DNA of 64,000 nt from Platanthera guangdongensis (Eukaryota > Streptophyta > Magnoliopsida > Asparagales > Orchidaceae): NCBI GenBank assembly GCA_039583875.1, contig CM077157.1, forward strand, positions 71,486,346 to 71,550,345. Reading direction: 5' to 3'. Position 1 is the first letter of the stretch, and each line of letters opens with the position of its first letter. Made by a program: the position numbers and the translations under genes. Below the pieces are notes generated by a model. That model ran no database searches. It had not been told where the DNA came from and worked only from the letters and a program-made list of their open reading frames with translations. This document shows, piece by piece, positions 11,355 through 23,536 of this stretch.

Positions 11355-13397
11355 ATGGGTTCCTATGAGAATCACAAGGAGTTGGGTTCCATGAAATTAC
11401 ACATATGTAGGAAGGAGATCTTTGGGATCTGGAAAGAGAGGGTAAGGCTATTTATGGAAGCCTCTGACCCTAGAATCTACATTACAGTTAAGGAAGGGCC
11501 TTATGTGCCAATGAAGATTTCAGTATTGGATGCAAATCAGAGGACTCCAAAGGATTTCTCTGAGATGACCAAGGATGAGATTGTCCTAGCAACCATGGAC
11601 AAGAGGGCATAGAACATAATAGTTAGTGCCATTGATGATGCCACCTTTCAGAACTTAATTCACTGTAAAACAGCAAAAGAGATGTGAGATACTCTCATTG
11701 TCTATATGGAAGGTTCTGAAGAAGTTAGGCAAGATAGGAAGTCCTTGCTTAATCAGGAGTATGAAAGCTTTAGGCAAGGAAAGGGTGATAGCATCACTGA
11801 GTGCTATAAGAAATTTTACAGAATAGTTAATGAACTGATGTCTTATGGAAGAGAGTTCACTAACTATGAACTAAATGATAAGTTCTTAAGGTCCCTAACC
11901 AAATATTGGGACACCAAGATCTGTGCCATAAGAGAAATGGCCAAGTTGGGGGAAATTCCTCCTCCCACACTGTTTGGAAAGCTATTATCTTATGAAATGC
12001 AGTTAACAGTAAGAAAAGAGGAGGAGAAGTCAACAAGGACTGAGCACAAAGAAAGGACTGTTGCTTTCAAGACAGAAGTTCCCAGAAAGAGCAGGAATAA
12101 GTCTTCAACTCCACCTCCAGAAGTAGTTGAATCAGAGTCTGATGAGTCTATAAGCACAAAGTCTAAGAGCAGTGAAAGTGATGAAGACTTTGCTGCTTTC
12201 ACCAGGCACTTTCAGAAGTTTTTGAAAAATAAACAGTGGAGGTCAAGGCCTTCTACATCTCAAGGAAAGGAAGACTCTTATCAGAAAAAGAGGTTTTCAA
12301 AGTATGACAAGAAAAGGACAAAATCAAGCAGGGCAACTAGTTCAAAGATTGTTTGCTACTGCTGCAATAGACAGGGTCATGTCATTGCTGATTGTCCTGA
12401 GAAAAGAAAAGAATCCAGTGACAGGAAAAAGACTCACCTCAAAGGGAAGAAAGAGAAGTCTTTTGTTGCCAAGAATGAGAAGACTCTTTCAGATATTTCT
12501 TCTTCAGACACTGATACTGATGCTGAAGCCTACATAGGGCTATTTGCTGAAGAAGAAGAAGAAGAATTTATGCAGATCTTGGAGTCAATTTATGAACAAG
12601 AAGACTGCCAGTGCCAAGGACTGATGGCATTGACTGAGAGTACCAAAATCCTGGAGCAGCCAGGACCTAGTCAGGTACAAAGTCCAACTCTAAGTTCAGT
12701 TTCTTGTTCTAGTTCAGAATCAGAATCATCTACATCAAATGATGGAAGTGGTTCTGAGTCTGAGGATGATATTCATCAGCTCATAGATGAATATAAGGTG
12801 CTGTTACAAGCTTATAAGAAAAGCAAGTCCCTTGCCAAAAGTCAGGCAAAGGAGATTGCTGATCTCAAGGCTGCTGCAACAGAATTTGAGAAGCAATTTG
12901 ATCAAAAACTGAATGAGGTAGCTAGGCTGAAACACATTACAGTGATTCAGATGGGTACTATCACATTTAAGAATGATCAAATTAAGAAACTGGAGACAAA
13001 TCTTCAGAAAGAGAGAGAACTGGTTGCAAAGTTTTCAAAGCCTAAATCAGTTCTACCTTTGATTGATGATTTTACTCATCACAAAGGTAAGGCTGGACTG
13101 GGTTTTGTTAAACCTGCCAGGACTGTTCAGGATCAGTCCAAGCCCAAGGGCAAGGCCCCAACATTCAATAAGTCAGCTGCAGTTAAGACAGCAAAGTTTG
13201 TACCTAAGCAAAGGTACAATAAGTTTGAATGTTGGTGTTGTGGCAAGGTTGACCACTTTGCCTTGGATTGTTGGCACAATGCAAGTGCCAAAGGGAGTAG
13301 CAAGCTACCTGGTGGAAAGCCAGTAGGTAGCTGTGTCATGTTGCAAACTAACAATCACCAAGGACCCAAGTTTACTTTGGGTTCTAAGGTTCATTAA
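11355..13397 (+). pseudogene. gag: gag of element C with two premature stops
   Basis: One frame from ATG 11355 (MGSYENHKELGSM) to TAA 13395. Stops inside it are TAG 11610 (relatives read AQNI, so CAG to TAG) and TGA 11685 (relatives have Trp, so TGG to TGA). Domains: capsid-like UBN2 region (FGIWKERVRLFMEA, LLNQEYESF, NDKFLRSLTK), zinc knuckle 1 CYCCNRQGHVIADC (about 12355), acidic serine-rich linkers, coiled coil (about 12770-13030), zinc knuckle 2 CWCCGKVDHFALDC (about 13230). The terminal TAA is in the same frame as pol, so suppression of that single stop, as proposed for SIRE1, would give Gag-Pol. Confidence 0.92.
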
Positions 13398-13403
13398 TTT
13401 GTT

Positions 13404-16400
13404 TTGCAGGTGAATCCAAGTGGTCATACCCCAACATGGTACTTGGATAGTGGATGTTCCAGACATATGACTGGAACAAGGGGACTACTGAAGGACTATA
13501 TTCCAATCAAAAATGGTCCTAAAGTGACCTTTGGTGGTTCTGAAAAAGGAATCATCAAAGGGTTTGGTAACATTTCTTCAAACCTTGTTACCATTACTCA
13601 AGTGGCTTATGTTAAAGGGTTGAAACACAACCTTATAAGTATAAGTCAGTTAAGTGATGTTGGGTATGACATCTCATTTGTTAAAAATGGTTGTCATATC
13701 AAGAGGTCAAGTGATCAAGAGATCATTTTGACAGGATATAGAAAGAGGAATGTCTACTGTCTAGACATTATGATTGAGAACAATGGTTCTCCTGTTTGTC
13801 TTGTAGCTGATGAGACAGTCTCTCATTGTGTCAAGTGGCACAAGAGGCTAGCTCATCTTAACTACAAGACTATTAGCAAACTCTTTAGCAAAGAGTTAGT
13901 GAGGAATGGTCCTCAAGTTAAGTGTGTTAAAGATTGCATTTGCTCAGCTTGTCAAAAGGGCAAGCAGACTAAATCCACCTTTAGAAGCATAGATAACAAA
14001 GATGCTGTGAGATGTTTATACCTCTTTCATATGGATCTCTTTGGTCCAATGCCAGTTCACAGCTTAGGTAGGAAGGTCTATACCTTTGTAGTTGTTGATG
14101 ACTACTCAAGGTTTTCTTGGGTGTTCTTCTTAAGACAGAAATCTGAAACACATAGTGTCTTCTACAGCTTTGTCAAGCAAATTCAGAATGAACTAAATAG
14201 TACTGTGGTCAAAATTAGAAGTGACCATGGTACTGAGTTTCAATCTGAAAGCATGACAAAACTATGTGAAGACTTTGGGATATTTCAAGAATTCTGTTCA
14301 CCTAGAACACCTCAGCAAAATGGCATTGCTGAGAGGAAGAATAGAACCTTGATAGAGGCTGGTAGAACCCTACTTAGTGATACTTCACTGCCAGAGTATT
14401 TCTGGGCTGAAGCAGTTAACACTGCATGCCATGTTATAAATAGGGCTACCATCACTAAAAGGCTAAACAAGACCCCCTATGAAGTTGTGAAAGGCAGGAA
14501 ACCAAATCTATCCTATTTCAGGATCTTTGGTTACAAATGCTTCATACTTAACAATGGGAAGTCTTACATAACTAAGTTTGCTGCCAAGTCCCAAGAGGGA
14601 ATGTTTGTTGGGTACAACAACAATAGTAAGGCTTATAGAGTATACAACTTGACTACACAAGTTGTAGAGGAGACTGTGCATGTAGTTTTTGATGAGACAA
14701 AACTTATTAACAATGAGTTGTCTAGCAATGTATGCAGCCCCACAGGTTTGATAAAGAAATTGGACAAGCTTACTATAGAAGAGATGCCTGCTGCAAGACA
14801 GCAAGTAGAAGGCAATAGCAGTTGTCCAGGGGGAGAACTACATGTGCCAATAGCTGAAGAAATACAAGAAGTACAGCATGATGCAGATGCTGAAGAAGTT
14901 CAACCTGAAGTTAGGATGCCACCAGCCAACATGCATCTAAGAGATCATCCAGTAGAGCTGATTATTGGAGATCCAAGACAAGGAGTTCAGACAAGGAGCA
15001 GAAATCAGAATGCTACAGTATATTCTAGTTTTCTGTCTCAAATAGAACCTAAGAAATTTGAAGAAGCTATACAAGATCCACAGTGGACTGAAGCTATGCA
15101 AGAAGAACTTAATCAGTTCAAAAGGTGCAAGGTTTGGGAACTGGTTCCTAAACCTAAAGACCACAATGTTATAGGAACTAAGTGGATCTACAGAAATAAG
15201 TTAGATGAACAAGGGGTCATCATTAAGAATAAAGCAAGACTGGTTGCTAAAGGATATAGGCAAGAAGAAGGTATTGATTTTGATCAAACCTTTGCTCCAG
15301 TAGCCAGACTGGAGGCCATAAGGATGTTCTTGGCCTATGCAACCTATCAAGGATTCAAGGTTTACCAGATGGATGTCAAGTCAGCATTCTTAAATGGTAA
15401 TCTTAAGGAAGAAGTCTATGTGGAGCAGCCTTCAGGTTTTGTTGATCCAACTCAACCTCATTATGTCTATAGACTTAGGAAAGCATTGTATGGGTTAAAA
15501 CAAGCTCCTAGAGCTTGGTATGAAACCCTATCTAGTTTCCTCATTGAGAACAAGTTCTCAAGGGGGAAAATAGATAAGACTCTATTCCTTAGGGAATCTA
15601 GAGGCAAAGTCATACTTGTCCAAATATATGTAGATGATATTATATTTGGGTCTACTGAAAGTAGCCTTTGCAAAAAGTTTGCAAAGCTTATGCAAAGTCA
15701 ATTTGAGATGAGTAGTATGAGAGAGCTAAAGTTTTTCTTGGGTCTCCAAGTTAAACAGACTGAAAGTGGCTTGTCTATATGTCAGTCCAAGTTCACCCTA
15801 GAACTCATAAGGAAATATGGTATGGATTCATCCAGTACCATGAAGACTCCTATGGGGTCAAGTATGTCTCTTAGCAAGGATGATGCAGGGAAACCTGTAG
15901 ATGAAACCTTGTATAGAGGGATAGTTGGCTCCTTACTATACTTGACTGCAAGTAGGCCTGACATTATGTATGCTACATGTGTTTGTGCCAGGTATCAAGC
16001 CTGCCCTAAAGAGTCTCACTTGACTGCAGTCAAGAGAATTTTGAGATATCTAAAGGGCACTCCCTATCTAGGCCTCTGGTACTCTAGGAATAGAGATTTT
16101 GATCTAACAGGTTATTCAGATGCAGACTTTGCAGGATGCAAAGAGGATAGAAAAAGTACTACTGGAACCTGTCAATTCCTAGGAGGAAGACTAATTTCAT
16201 GGAGCAGCAAGAAGCAAACCAGTGTGGCTATCTCCACAGCTGAGTCAGAATATGTAGCTGCAGGAAGTTGCTGTGCTCAACTTCTATGGATTCAACATCA
16301 GCTAGTGGACTATGGATTTCAGGTAAGTAGAACTGCACTCTTTTGTGATTCTACAAGTGCTATTTCAATAGCTAACAACCCTGTATCTCATAGTAGAACA

Positions 16401-16571
16401 AAACATATTGAGATTAAGTATCACTTTCTTAGAGAACATGTAGAAAGAAATGATATTGCACTTGAATATGTTAAAACTGATAATCAGATAGCTGACATGT
16501 TCACTAAGCCCCTAGAAGAAGCTAAGTTCAATAGATTCAAAATTGAACTAGGAATGATAAATTTAGACTAA
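13404..16571 (+). CDS. pol: pol polyprotein of element C (PR-INT-RT-RNaseH), intact
   Basis: About 1055 codons without interruption, in frame with gag after one TAA. There is no ATG at the start; the frame opens right after TTTTGCAGGTG. Protease [13 protein letters not shown] (residues ~12-24) has the catalytic D in DSG. The integrase zinc domain (HKRLAHLN .. CSACQKGKQ, ~150-190) and core ([20 protein letters not shown] ~272, [13 protein letters not shown]) follow. RT runs from [11 protein letters not shown] to [10 protein letters not shown] (~740), and RNase H from [16 protein letters not shown] (~902) through TAESEYVA to TKPLEEAKF. All catalytic motifs that I can check are present. It makes and integrates the cDNA, and could serve other copies in trans. 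Confidence 0.95.
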   Translation: MQVNPSGHTPTWYLDSGCSRHMTGTRGLLKDYIPIKNGPKVTFGGSEKGIIKGFGNISSNLVTITQVAYVKGLKHNLISISQLSDVGYDISFVKNGCHIKRSSDQEIILTGYRKRNVYCLDIMIENNGSPVCLVADETVSHCVKWHKRLAHLNYKTISKLFSKELVRNGPQVKCVKDCICSACQKGKQTKSTFRSIDNKDAVRCLYLFHMDLFGPMPVHSLGRKVYTFVVVDDYSRFSWVFFLRQKSETHSVFYSFVKQIQNELNSTVVKIRSDHGTEFQSESMTKLCEDFGIFQEFCSPRTPQQNGIAERKNRTLIEAGRTLLSDTSLPEYFWAEAVNTACHVINRATITKRLNKTPYEVVKGRKPNLSYFRIFGYKCFILNNGKSYITKFAAKSQEGMFVGYNNNSKAYRVYNLTTQVVEETVHVVFDETKLINNELSSNVCSPTGLIKKLDKLTIEEMPAARQQVEGNSSCPGGELHVPIAEEIQEVQHDADAEEVQPEVRMPPANMHLRDHPVELIIGDPRQGVQTRSRNQNATVYSSFLSQIEPKKFEEAIQDPQWTEAMQEELNQFKRCKVWELVPKPKDHNVIGTKWIYRNKLDEQGVIIKNKARLVAKGYRQEEGIDFDQTFAPVARLEAIRMFLAYATYQGFKVYQMDVKSAFLNGNLKEEVYVEQPSGFVDPTQPHYVYRLRKALYGLKQAPRAWYETLSSFLIENKFSRGKIDKTLFLRESRGKVILVQIYVDDIIFGSTESSLCKKFAKLMQSQFEMSSMRELKFFLGLQVKQTESGLSICQSKFTLELIRKYGMDSSSTMKTPMGSSMSLSKDDAGKPVDETLYRGIVGSLLYLTASRPDIMYATCVCARYQACPKESHLTAVKRILRYLKGTPYLGLWYSRNRDFDLTGYSDADFAGCKEDRKSTTGTCQFLGGRLISWSSKKQTSVAISTAESEYVAAGSCCAQLLWIQHQLVDYGFQVSRTALFCDSTSAISIANNPVSHSRTKHIEIKYHFLREHVERNDIALEYVKTDNQIADMFTKPLEEAKFNRFKIELGMINLD

Positions 16572-16602
16572 GTTTACAGAATAGAAAATTGGCTAAGTCA
16601 AA

Positions 16603-17020
16603 AGGTGTCGACACATAGACAAGTCTATGTCGACACAGAATAAAAGTGTCGACACTTCAGGAAAACGGTGTCGACACATCTAGGATGATTGGTGTCGACA
16701 CTTCAGAATGTTAGTGTCGACACATGTCGAGTAGGTGTCGACACATCCAATGTGGTGTCGACACTTAAGTTTTACTCAGAATTTTCTAAAGTAAAGTCTC
16801 GACGATTAGTCGAGTAGAGTGGTGTCGACACATAAACATGTGTCGAGACATTATAAGTCAATGTCGACACTTATTGCCAGTGTCGACACATGTTAAGCTA
16901 GCTGTCCCGCCTGTTCATCTTCAAAAATCAGAAAGGTATAAATTGGGCTTTGTCTTTGTTTGTCGACACGCTTTCAGAGTTTCGAGACCAAAACTGCTGT
17001 GTCGACATTTCTCTTTTCTA
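16603..17020. repeat. Internal C-type palindrome array before aORF
   Basis: About a dozen GTGTCGACAC copies and variants fill the stretch between the pol stop (16571) and the aORF ATG (17042). The palindrome is that of the LTR array but the spacers differ, so this is a separate array. Its position suggests control of aORF transcription. Confidence 0.9.
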
Positions 17021-17041
17021 AAGACAAACTCTCAAACCCTA

Positions 17042-19879
17042 ATGGCTCCCAAGCTCGAGGAAAACGTCAACGAAGGCTACGAACTTGTGCGCGGCGCATT
17101 CGACGATGGCGATCAAGATATCAAGTCAGTGGTTACCCTAGTCAGCGATTCAGGACTAGAATACTTGGTTTCAGAACCAACCAAGATATGGAAGAAGGAA
17201 GTGCTTGAATTCCTTACTGGAGCAACTGTGGATGACTCTGGATACAGAATCAAATCCAGAGTGCATGGAACCAAGGTCAAGGTATCACCCAAAAGTCTGA
17301 GAAAGGTACTTCAGCTACCTAAGACTCAAGAAGAAGAAGAAGTTTCTACATCCAAGACCAGGGAAGCTTTGGTCTGGTGTGGTCTTGATTCTAAGATGAA
17401 GATAGGTTCTGTCTTTAACAGAAAAGGCATGAACAGTCAAGGAAAATTTCTGTCAGAGATAGTGGGCAAGGTCATTCTCAGTAAGACTGGAGGGCATGAC
17501 AGGGTGTCAGCCTCCATGTTCAATGTCATGACCAGAATTATCTTTAACCTAAAAACAGATTGGTCAATGGTTATCTATGAGAAGATAAAGGAAAGTCTGA
17601 AGAAGCCCAATCTGGGCAGAATACTTAGTCTCTACCTGGCTGGTACAATACCAGAGATAATGAGCACTGCTGCAGGTAGCAAAATCAACCACATGAGAAA
17701 GATGGATATGAGGATCTTTTCAAGGTGGGAAAGAGTGTTGTCCAAGGAAGTGGGAACCCCAGAAAAGCCAGTATCTGCAAAAGAAATTCCTCCTAAGAAG
17801 AAGAGAAAGACTGTGCAAGTGGCACAAGAGTCCTCAAGCAGTTCTGAGAGTGAAGAACAGGTGGTGTTCACACCTGATGATCAGGAGGAAGAGACAGTAG
17901 TCAAGTCTCCTGCTCCTCAAGAGACTGCTGAGATCCAGGGGGAGCTGCCTCATGCTAGCCCCATCCATAGGGATCACAGCCAGGGGGAGCTTCCAGTAGT
18001 AGAAGAACCATCTACTCTGGACAGTGAGCAAGCCACTACCATCATCCAAGAGGTACTCATTGATCTAAATACATTGAAATTTTCTATAGTAGATTCTGAT
18101 TTGTCTGATGTATATCAGCAAACTCAGCAAAACAGTCAAGAACCAGATGTTATCCAAGACACATCTGCTGTACTGGAAGTAGTTCCTGATCAAGTAATTG
18201 AAGAACCAAGAACTTCTCCTGCACAGTCTCCACCTGAATATACAATGGAAGATTTGTTTCTGAATCTAGACCAAGATGATTTTGATATGGACAAGGATGC
18301 TGCTGCTGAAGATAAGAGTGCTGCTGCTGAGGTGGAGCACATGACAATTCTGGAAGAATCTGAAAGGCCAAAAACTGAGAAAGCACTTGATGTGCAAGCT
18401 GAAAAACCAGAGAGCCCTAAGAATAGAGTTGATATTGCAAGCACCTCTGCCTCTGAAGATGAGGAGAGTGCTAGGGCTAAAAAGAAGAAACTCTTTGTAT
18501 TCAAGAGAAGAAGTCAGAGCTACAAGAAAGCCCTACAATCCATTGCCCCACAGCCTATAGTTCAGCAAGCTCCAACTGCTGACTATAGTGCTTTACTGAT
18601 TGCACTACAGATCAAAATGGATGAACAAAGGAAAGCCATAGAGGCTTATGTTGATGCAGGGCACAGATCATTACAGTTTGATCTTGCTCAAGATATAAAA
18701 TCTATAAGGTTTGAGATGAATCTCAACAAGAAAGAAATGACTGACTGCTTCCACAAGGGTGGAAATGCTGTGGTGTATTTGGCAACTCACCAGGAGAAGA
18801 TCAAGACTCAAGTAGATGATATAGCATTAAAGCAAGGGTATGTGCTGGAAAATCAGTTAAGAATGAATGATAATTTAACTGCCTCCCACAATGCTATAGT
18901 CACTGAATTAAAGAATAAGTCTGCTGAACCATCTACATCTGCTGATGCTGCAAAGGCTGATTTTGATAAAATCTTTCAAGCTGAGATTACTGCTGTCAAA
19001 ACTGCTATACAAGATTCCCAGAAAGCAATCTCTGAACAACTTACCAAGCTTAGACCTTACTTTAAAGATGGAATCAGGTACTTGGATAGTCAAATCCGAT
19101 TCCAGAAGGATGATGTAAGAGATCATGTTGCTCAAGAAGTCATAAAGGGGGAGAGAGTGTTAGTCAAGACAAGTTCTGAGCATGCAAAATAGATATCAAA
19201 TTCAATCAGGGCTACACTTGGATATCCTCCCCTATGTGATGACAATGAAGTTGCTGAATCTGGACTGAACCCTGCATATTTTGGAGGTGAGCCACAAGAG
19301 GTAGCTCAAGTCATTTATCCACCTCCAGATTTTGAAATGATTCATGCAGAAGTGCAGACAATGTACAGCCCAACTGAGGGCAAGTCTAATGTTGTTCTGG
19401 AAAAGGTTGTTCAACCTATTACTGCAGCTATGCAAGAGGCTTTGGACAAAGAAGAAGAGGCAAGGTTGTCAAAGAAGAGGTTTAGGGAACAAGCTGAACT
19501 AAAGCCAGATTTTGAACAATGGAGCCCTACCTCTAGAAATATCATTCTAACTGCCTGGAAAGCTGCTAAAGACAACACTACTGATAGAAACAAGTGGTTC
19601 TCTGAAGCAGAATGGAGAAAGCATGAAATCAGGCAAGAAGCCATTGTTCAGCACAGAAGGAAGGCTAAGATGGGAAAGCTACCTCCTACAGCTGTGGAGC
19701 CCAGCAAGTACTTTCCTAAACCCTATCATTATTTTGAGAGGCAGAAAATCAAGGCTGAAGAACAAAAGAAGGACTCAAAAGGCAAGAAGCCTGCTGATGC
19801 TGAGCCTACTGCTGCTGCTGTCAAGGCTAAAGTCAAATCTGGCAAAGGAATTGTGATTAAAGAACCTGATCAGAAATAG
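17042..19879 (+). pseudogene. aORF of element C, one in-frame stop
   Basis: Chosen start is ATG 17042 (MAPKLEENVNEGYELV), because B, D and E also begin MAP; frame upstream is only palindrome translation. About 945 codons, with a TAG at 19190. Residues 1-~230 form the conserved N-terminal domain (YLVSEPTKIWKKEVLEFL, GKFLSEIVGKVIL, PNLGRILSLYLAG, RWERVL), similar in feel to 'putative plant transposon protein' domains. PPKKKRKTV (~248) resembles a classical nuclear localisation signal. Then come an acidic Ser/Glu-rich region, a second basic run, a coiled coil (~520-720), and after the stop the C-terminal signature WSPTSRNIIL (~826) .. PSKYFPKPYHYFERQ (~886). There is no signal peptide and no hydrophobic segment. 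Function unknown. Confidence 0.88.
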
Positions 19880-20158
19880 ATTAGGAATTAAACTTGATGC
19901 TTATTGTAATCTTTTAAGTGAAAAACATTGTTGTACACCATTGAAAATGTATAAGGAACAATATTGGAACAATATATGATAAATATAGTATGATTGTTCT
20001 GAAATGTGTCTGTTTCTTATTTGTTCTGCAAATGTGTATATGTGTGAAGTTTTACATATTCATGTTAACCCTGCTGATTATAATCTGCTTTACATCATTT
20101 TATAATTTTTTAATTATGAGTGGTGTATATCATTGACTAAGGGTTATGACTTCTCCAA
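19880..20158 (+). other. 3' untranslated stretch of element C
   Basis: AT-rich, between the aORF stop and the PPT. No gene, repeat array or hairpin stands out. Confidence 0.6.
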
Positions 20159-20170
20159 ATAGGGGGAGAT
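20159..20170 (+). other. Polypurine tract of element C
   Basis: ATAGGGGGAGAT directly before the 3' LTR; identical in type to those of B, E and H. Confidence 0.88.
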
Positions 20171-22306
20171 TGTTGGGTACATTGGTCAAATGTACCTGAT
20201 TTGAAGAAGCCTCACCCAACTCAATAATATACATCATAATGTATTTGATGTATGTTTGAGTTACTTGTGCAGGTTAGGTATTCACTGGACTGAAGCTAAA
20301 ACTTTCTAAGTCCATGTGCCGACACCCAGAGGGAAAGTGTCGACACTTGAGAAAGCTTTTGTCGACACACAGACAAGCAGTGTCGACACTTGGAGTCATT
20401 GTGTCGACACCTGGGATGCAGAGTCGACACCAGACATAAAGTGTCGACACAAGGAGCTGAGTCGACACTCAGTGAAGAAGAATGCAGAGAAGCAGTGTCG
20501 ACACTTAGCAGAAGTGTCGACACCTAGAGTAGCAGTGTCTACACCAGAAAGTGTCGACACTTGGAGCTGTGTCGACACTCAGCAAAAGTCTGCAGAGTCT
20601 AAGTACAAGTGTCGACACTCAACACAATGTGTCGACACTATGCAGAAGAGTCAGCATTTGATGTAAGTGTCGACACTCGGCACAATGTGTCGACACTCAA
20701 CAGAAGAGTCAACATATGAAGTATGTGTCGACACTCAGAACAATGTGTCGACACACAGCTAAAGACTCAACACTTGAAGAAAGTGTCGACACAAGGAGCT
20801 GTGTCGACACTTAGCCAAGAACAGAAAGAACAGCAAATTATTCTAAGTACAAGTGTCGACACTAAGGGAATGTGTCGACACTCAGCTTAAGTCTCAACAA
20901 GAAGAAGATGTGTCGACACAAGGAGCTGTGTCGACACTCAGCAAGAATCAACATAAAAGACTATGTGTCGACACCTAGAAGCAGTGTCGACACTTGACAG
21001 ATTCAACACAAGAAGTTGTGTCGACACAAAGGAGATGTGTCGACACTTAGAAGAATACAGTTGAAGATAGAAGATCAAGTACTTGTGTCGACACTCAATT
21101 TCAGTGTCGACACATGCAAAAGAATCTGTGTCGAGACATACAAGGAAATGTGTCGACATCTTGTAGACTTGTGTCGACACTTACACAACATGTGTCGACA
21201 CTTGGACTATAAGTGTCGACACTTAAGAACAGAAAGTCTCGACACTATCTGACAGTTAGAGAATTTCAAGAATTGACTGGATGACATGACAGCTGCCGTT
21301 TCAGCCGGTCTACAGCACTTGTCAGAGATGTCAGAAGTCAGTTATGAACCGGACCAGCCGGTTACCATGAAGAAGGCCTATAAATAGGCACAGACTGTTT
21401 ACAGAAACCAAGGTTGTTAATATTGTTAAGAGTTAACAGAAGAAGGTTAAGTGCTGATTGAGTTCAGATTAATCTAAGAGATTTGTTCAAGTGGTTGCTG
21501 ATCAAGTTATCCAAGTGATACAAATCAAGAAGATCTTGTTGTCCAACAGCAGATCTAAGAAGTTGGAGAGAGAGAGCTCCAATCAAGAATTCAGTCTTTG
21601 GAACTAGGCTGAGAAGAAGAATTCAGAAGCATCTGGATCTTAAGAAGCAGAGGTCAAGGAACAACTACAGAGGATTCAGACTTATTCAGTTCTACTCAAG
21701 AAGCTTTGAAGGAAGCTAAGTCAGTTTGGATCTATCTGAGTTCTTCCAAGAACTCAGCAAGAAACTGTCAACTCCTCTCTTATTTTTTGAGTTGTTGAGT
21801 TATTTGTTGTAATACTATTTTAACTTGTAGGATCCATTGGATCTGAGTGATTGTAAGCCTATATTTATAAAGGCTGAGGGTAGGGCTTGTTAGCCTGAGT
21901 GTAGGAGATATAGATCTCTGAGTGTAGACCTTGGTTGGCTGAGTGTAGGCCTTGATTGGCTGAGTGTAGGCTTTGGGATAAAGCTGAGTGTAAGGCTTTG
22001 GGCCTGAGGTAGGAACCAATTTGTGTTCTAAGACAGTGGAGAAGTTAGGTTGAATCTAGTACACTGCTAGATAGGCGAAGGGGGAAAGTGGATGTACCCA
22101 GATCTTGGGGAACCACTATAAATCACTGTGTGCTGTGCTGTGTTTGTGCTGTGGATGATCTGTGTTTGTTTGATTATTGTTGATTGCTGAAATTGACTTG
22201 TTAGAAATCTGTGATATAACTGTTTGACTGCCAACAAAGTTAGAACAAGGATTAGGTCACCTATTTACCCCCCCCCCCTCTAGGTGTTTAGGTACCATAT
22301 CTTACA
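20171..22306 (+). repeat. 3' LTR of element C
   Basis: Same ends as the 5' LTR. The GTGTCGACAC array (20316-21252) has one extra 18-bp unit after 20557 compared with the 5' copy. TATA box at 21379-21386, hairpin block at 22087-22117, C-run at about 22268-22278. Confidence 0.97.
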
Positions 22307-22311
22307 GTCTC

Positions 22312-23436
22312 TAGAGGGGGAATGCTTGCGGCCTCTGTAGATTTCTCGGACTCCCCCTCCACTGTTGCACCAATGATCTCAGGAACGATCTCAGGAGCGT
22401 GCTTTTCAGATGGAACTTCAGTGATATCCTGAGTCTCCAAAGCTTCCTGTCCCTCATTGACTTCTTCTTCACCTTCATCATCCATGAGATCATTCTCATC
22501 AGCATCATCCTCCAACCCTACGTCAGCAGTCTCCTCTACAGCTTCACTTTCTTCTTGTATATCCGCCACTGCATCTCTGGCTATCTGGGAGATGTCAGAT
22601 ACGATATTAGCATCAGTGGGCAGAGGCTCCCCCTCAATTCCTGCAGTCAAAGCATCAGGAATTTCACTGGGGATAACTACGGAATCAGCCACAGTTCCGT
22701 CCTCGGCTGGAGATACTTCCTGTTGTTTGACCACGGCAGCCTGCCCAATGCACCTCTCCCATCTGTCATAAACACTCGAGTCCATTTTCTTCAAGTAATA
22801 TAGAGGAACACCTTTACTCATGTCATACTTATCTCCGTTCAACTGATTGAAATACAGACTGATGATTCGGCCAAAGCTAGGAGATCTGAGGGTGTCCTTT
22901 ATCTTCTCAAAAAGCAATGCCCCCCAGTTGAATCCTTTTCTGCAGACAATTGCCACCAGGATCTTGAACATATCCGCAGAGATGTGGTCATGAGAACCCG
23001 GTTTGCATATGAGTACCTTGTCAATGATGTCTGACAGAAGTTTCCCTTCTTCATTCATATCCTTTCGCTTTATCGACCGAGTTCCCCGAGCGAGTCCACA
23101 GAATAATAAAGTCCTGGTTTTGTCTTCTTCCTCAAGATAGTCCTCGTGCTCCGAACTAGTGAGCTGCAAGTATTGGGTTAGCTTGTTTGCAGACATCTTG
23201 ATCGTTGCCCCTGCAACCTTGCTCTTAATGAGAGAGTCTTCATTTCGGAGTTTGGTGGTAGCGAAGAACTCCAGCACTTCCTTGTCCAGGATTTTACAGG
23301 GGTGCTCTAGTACGAATGATAGTCCAGCCTCTTCAAGCATAAGGATGATGTTTCTGAATTCATCTGAGGCATGAGAGAACCCTGTTCGAACCAGCTCGCA
23401 TCCAGTGACCAGCCCAGCGGTTGTCCTTGGAGCCAT
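22312..23436 (-). pseudogene. aORF of element B, 5' part (N-terminal domain)
   Basis: ATG at 23436 (MAPRTTAGLVTGCELVRTGF) to the break made by element C at the GTCTC duplication (22307-22311). It is collinear with residues 1-~375 of E's aORF: the N-terminal domain with CKILDKEVLEFF, EGKLLSDIIDKVLI, SFGRIISLYFNQ and YDRWERCIG, then an acidic region with repeated GGG-GAG codons. It has no stop within this part. The upstream flank holds a candidate 5'-UTR intron and the B/E-type CGGCGA motif cluster. The rest of the protein is at 7960-9117. Confidence 0.9.
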
Positions 23437-23443
23437 TGCAAAC

Positions 23444-23536
23444 CTAGGGAGAGAATCCCTACTCTACGCTTAATCAAAAGTCAAAAGGGAAGCGACACTA
23501 GTGGTAAAGTCCAAGTAAGGGTGAGGATGTGGTTAC
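23444..23536 (-). other. Candidate 5'-UTR intron before B aORF
   Basis: Minus strand TTTTAG|GTAACC (donor, 23536) to TCTCTCCCTAG|G (acceptor, 23444), 93 nt, ending 7 nt before the ATG. Element E has the same arrangement with 94 nt. GT-AG ends and the pyrimidine tract are visible; splicing itself is inference. Confidence 0.45.

Larger units (their letters stand above)
9123..22306 (+). mobile_element. Element C: full-length SIRE-like Ty1/copia element (13.2 kb)
   Basis: TGTTGGGTAC ... TATCTTACA termini, two LTRs of 2116 and 2136 bp, PBS, gag, pol, internal palindrome array, aORF and PPT. The target duplication GTCTC is at 9118-9122 and 22307-22311; removing C rejoins B's aORF in the correct place. 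By eye the two LTRs differ at roughly twenty positions plus an 18-bp repeat-unit indel, so the insertion is recent. Pol is uninterrupted; gag has two stops and the aORF one, so this copy needs help in trans. Confidence 0.97.

Noticed and set aside
17042..19879. Envelope glycoprotein call for the aORF
   Set aside because: No signal peptide, membrane helix or cysteine pattern is visible; basic NLS-like runs and coiled coil argue otherwise.
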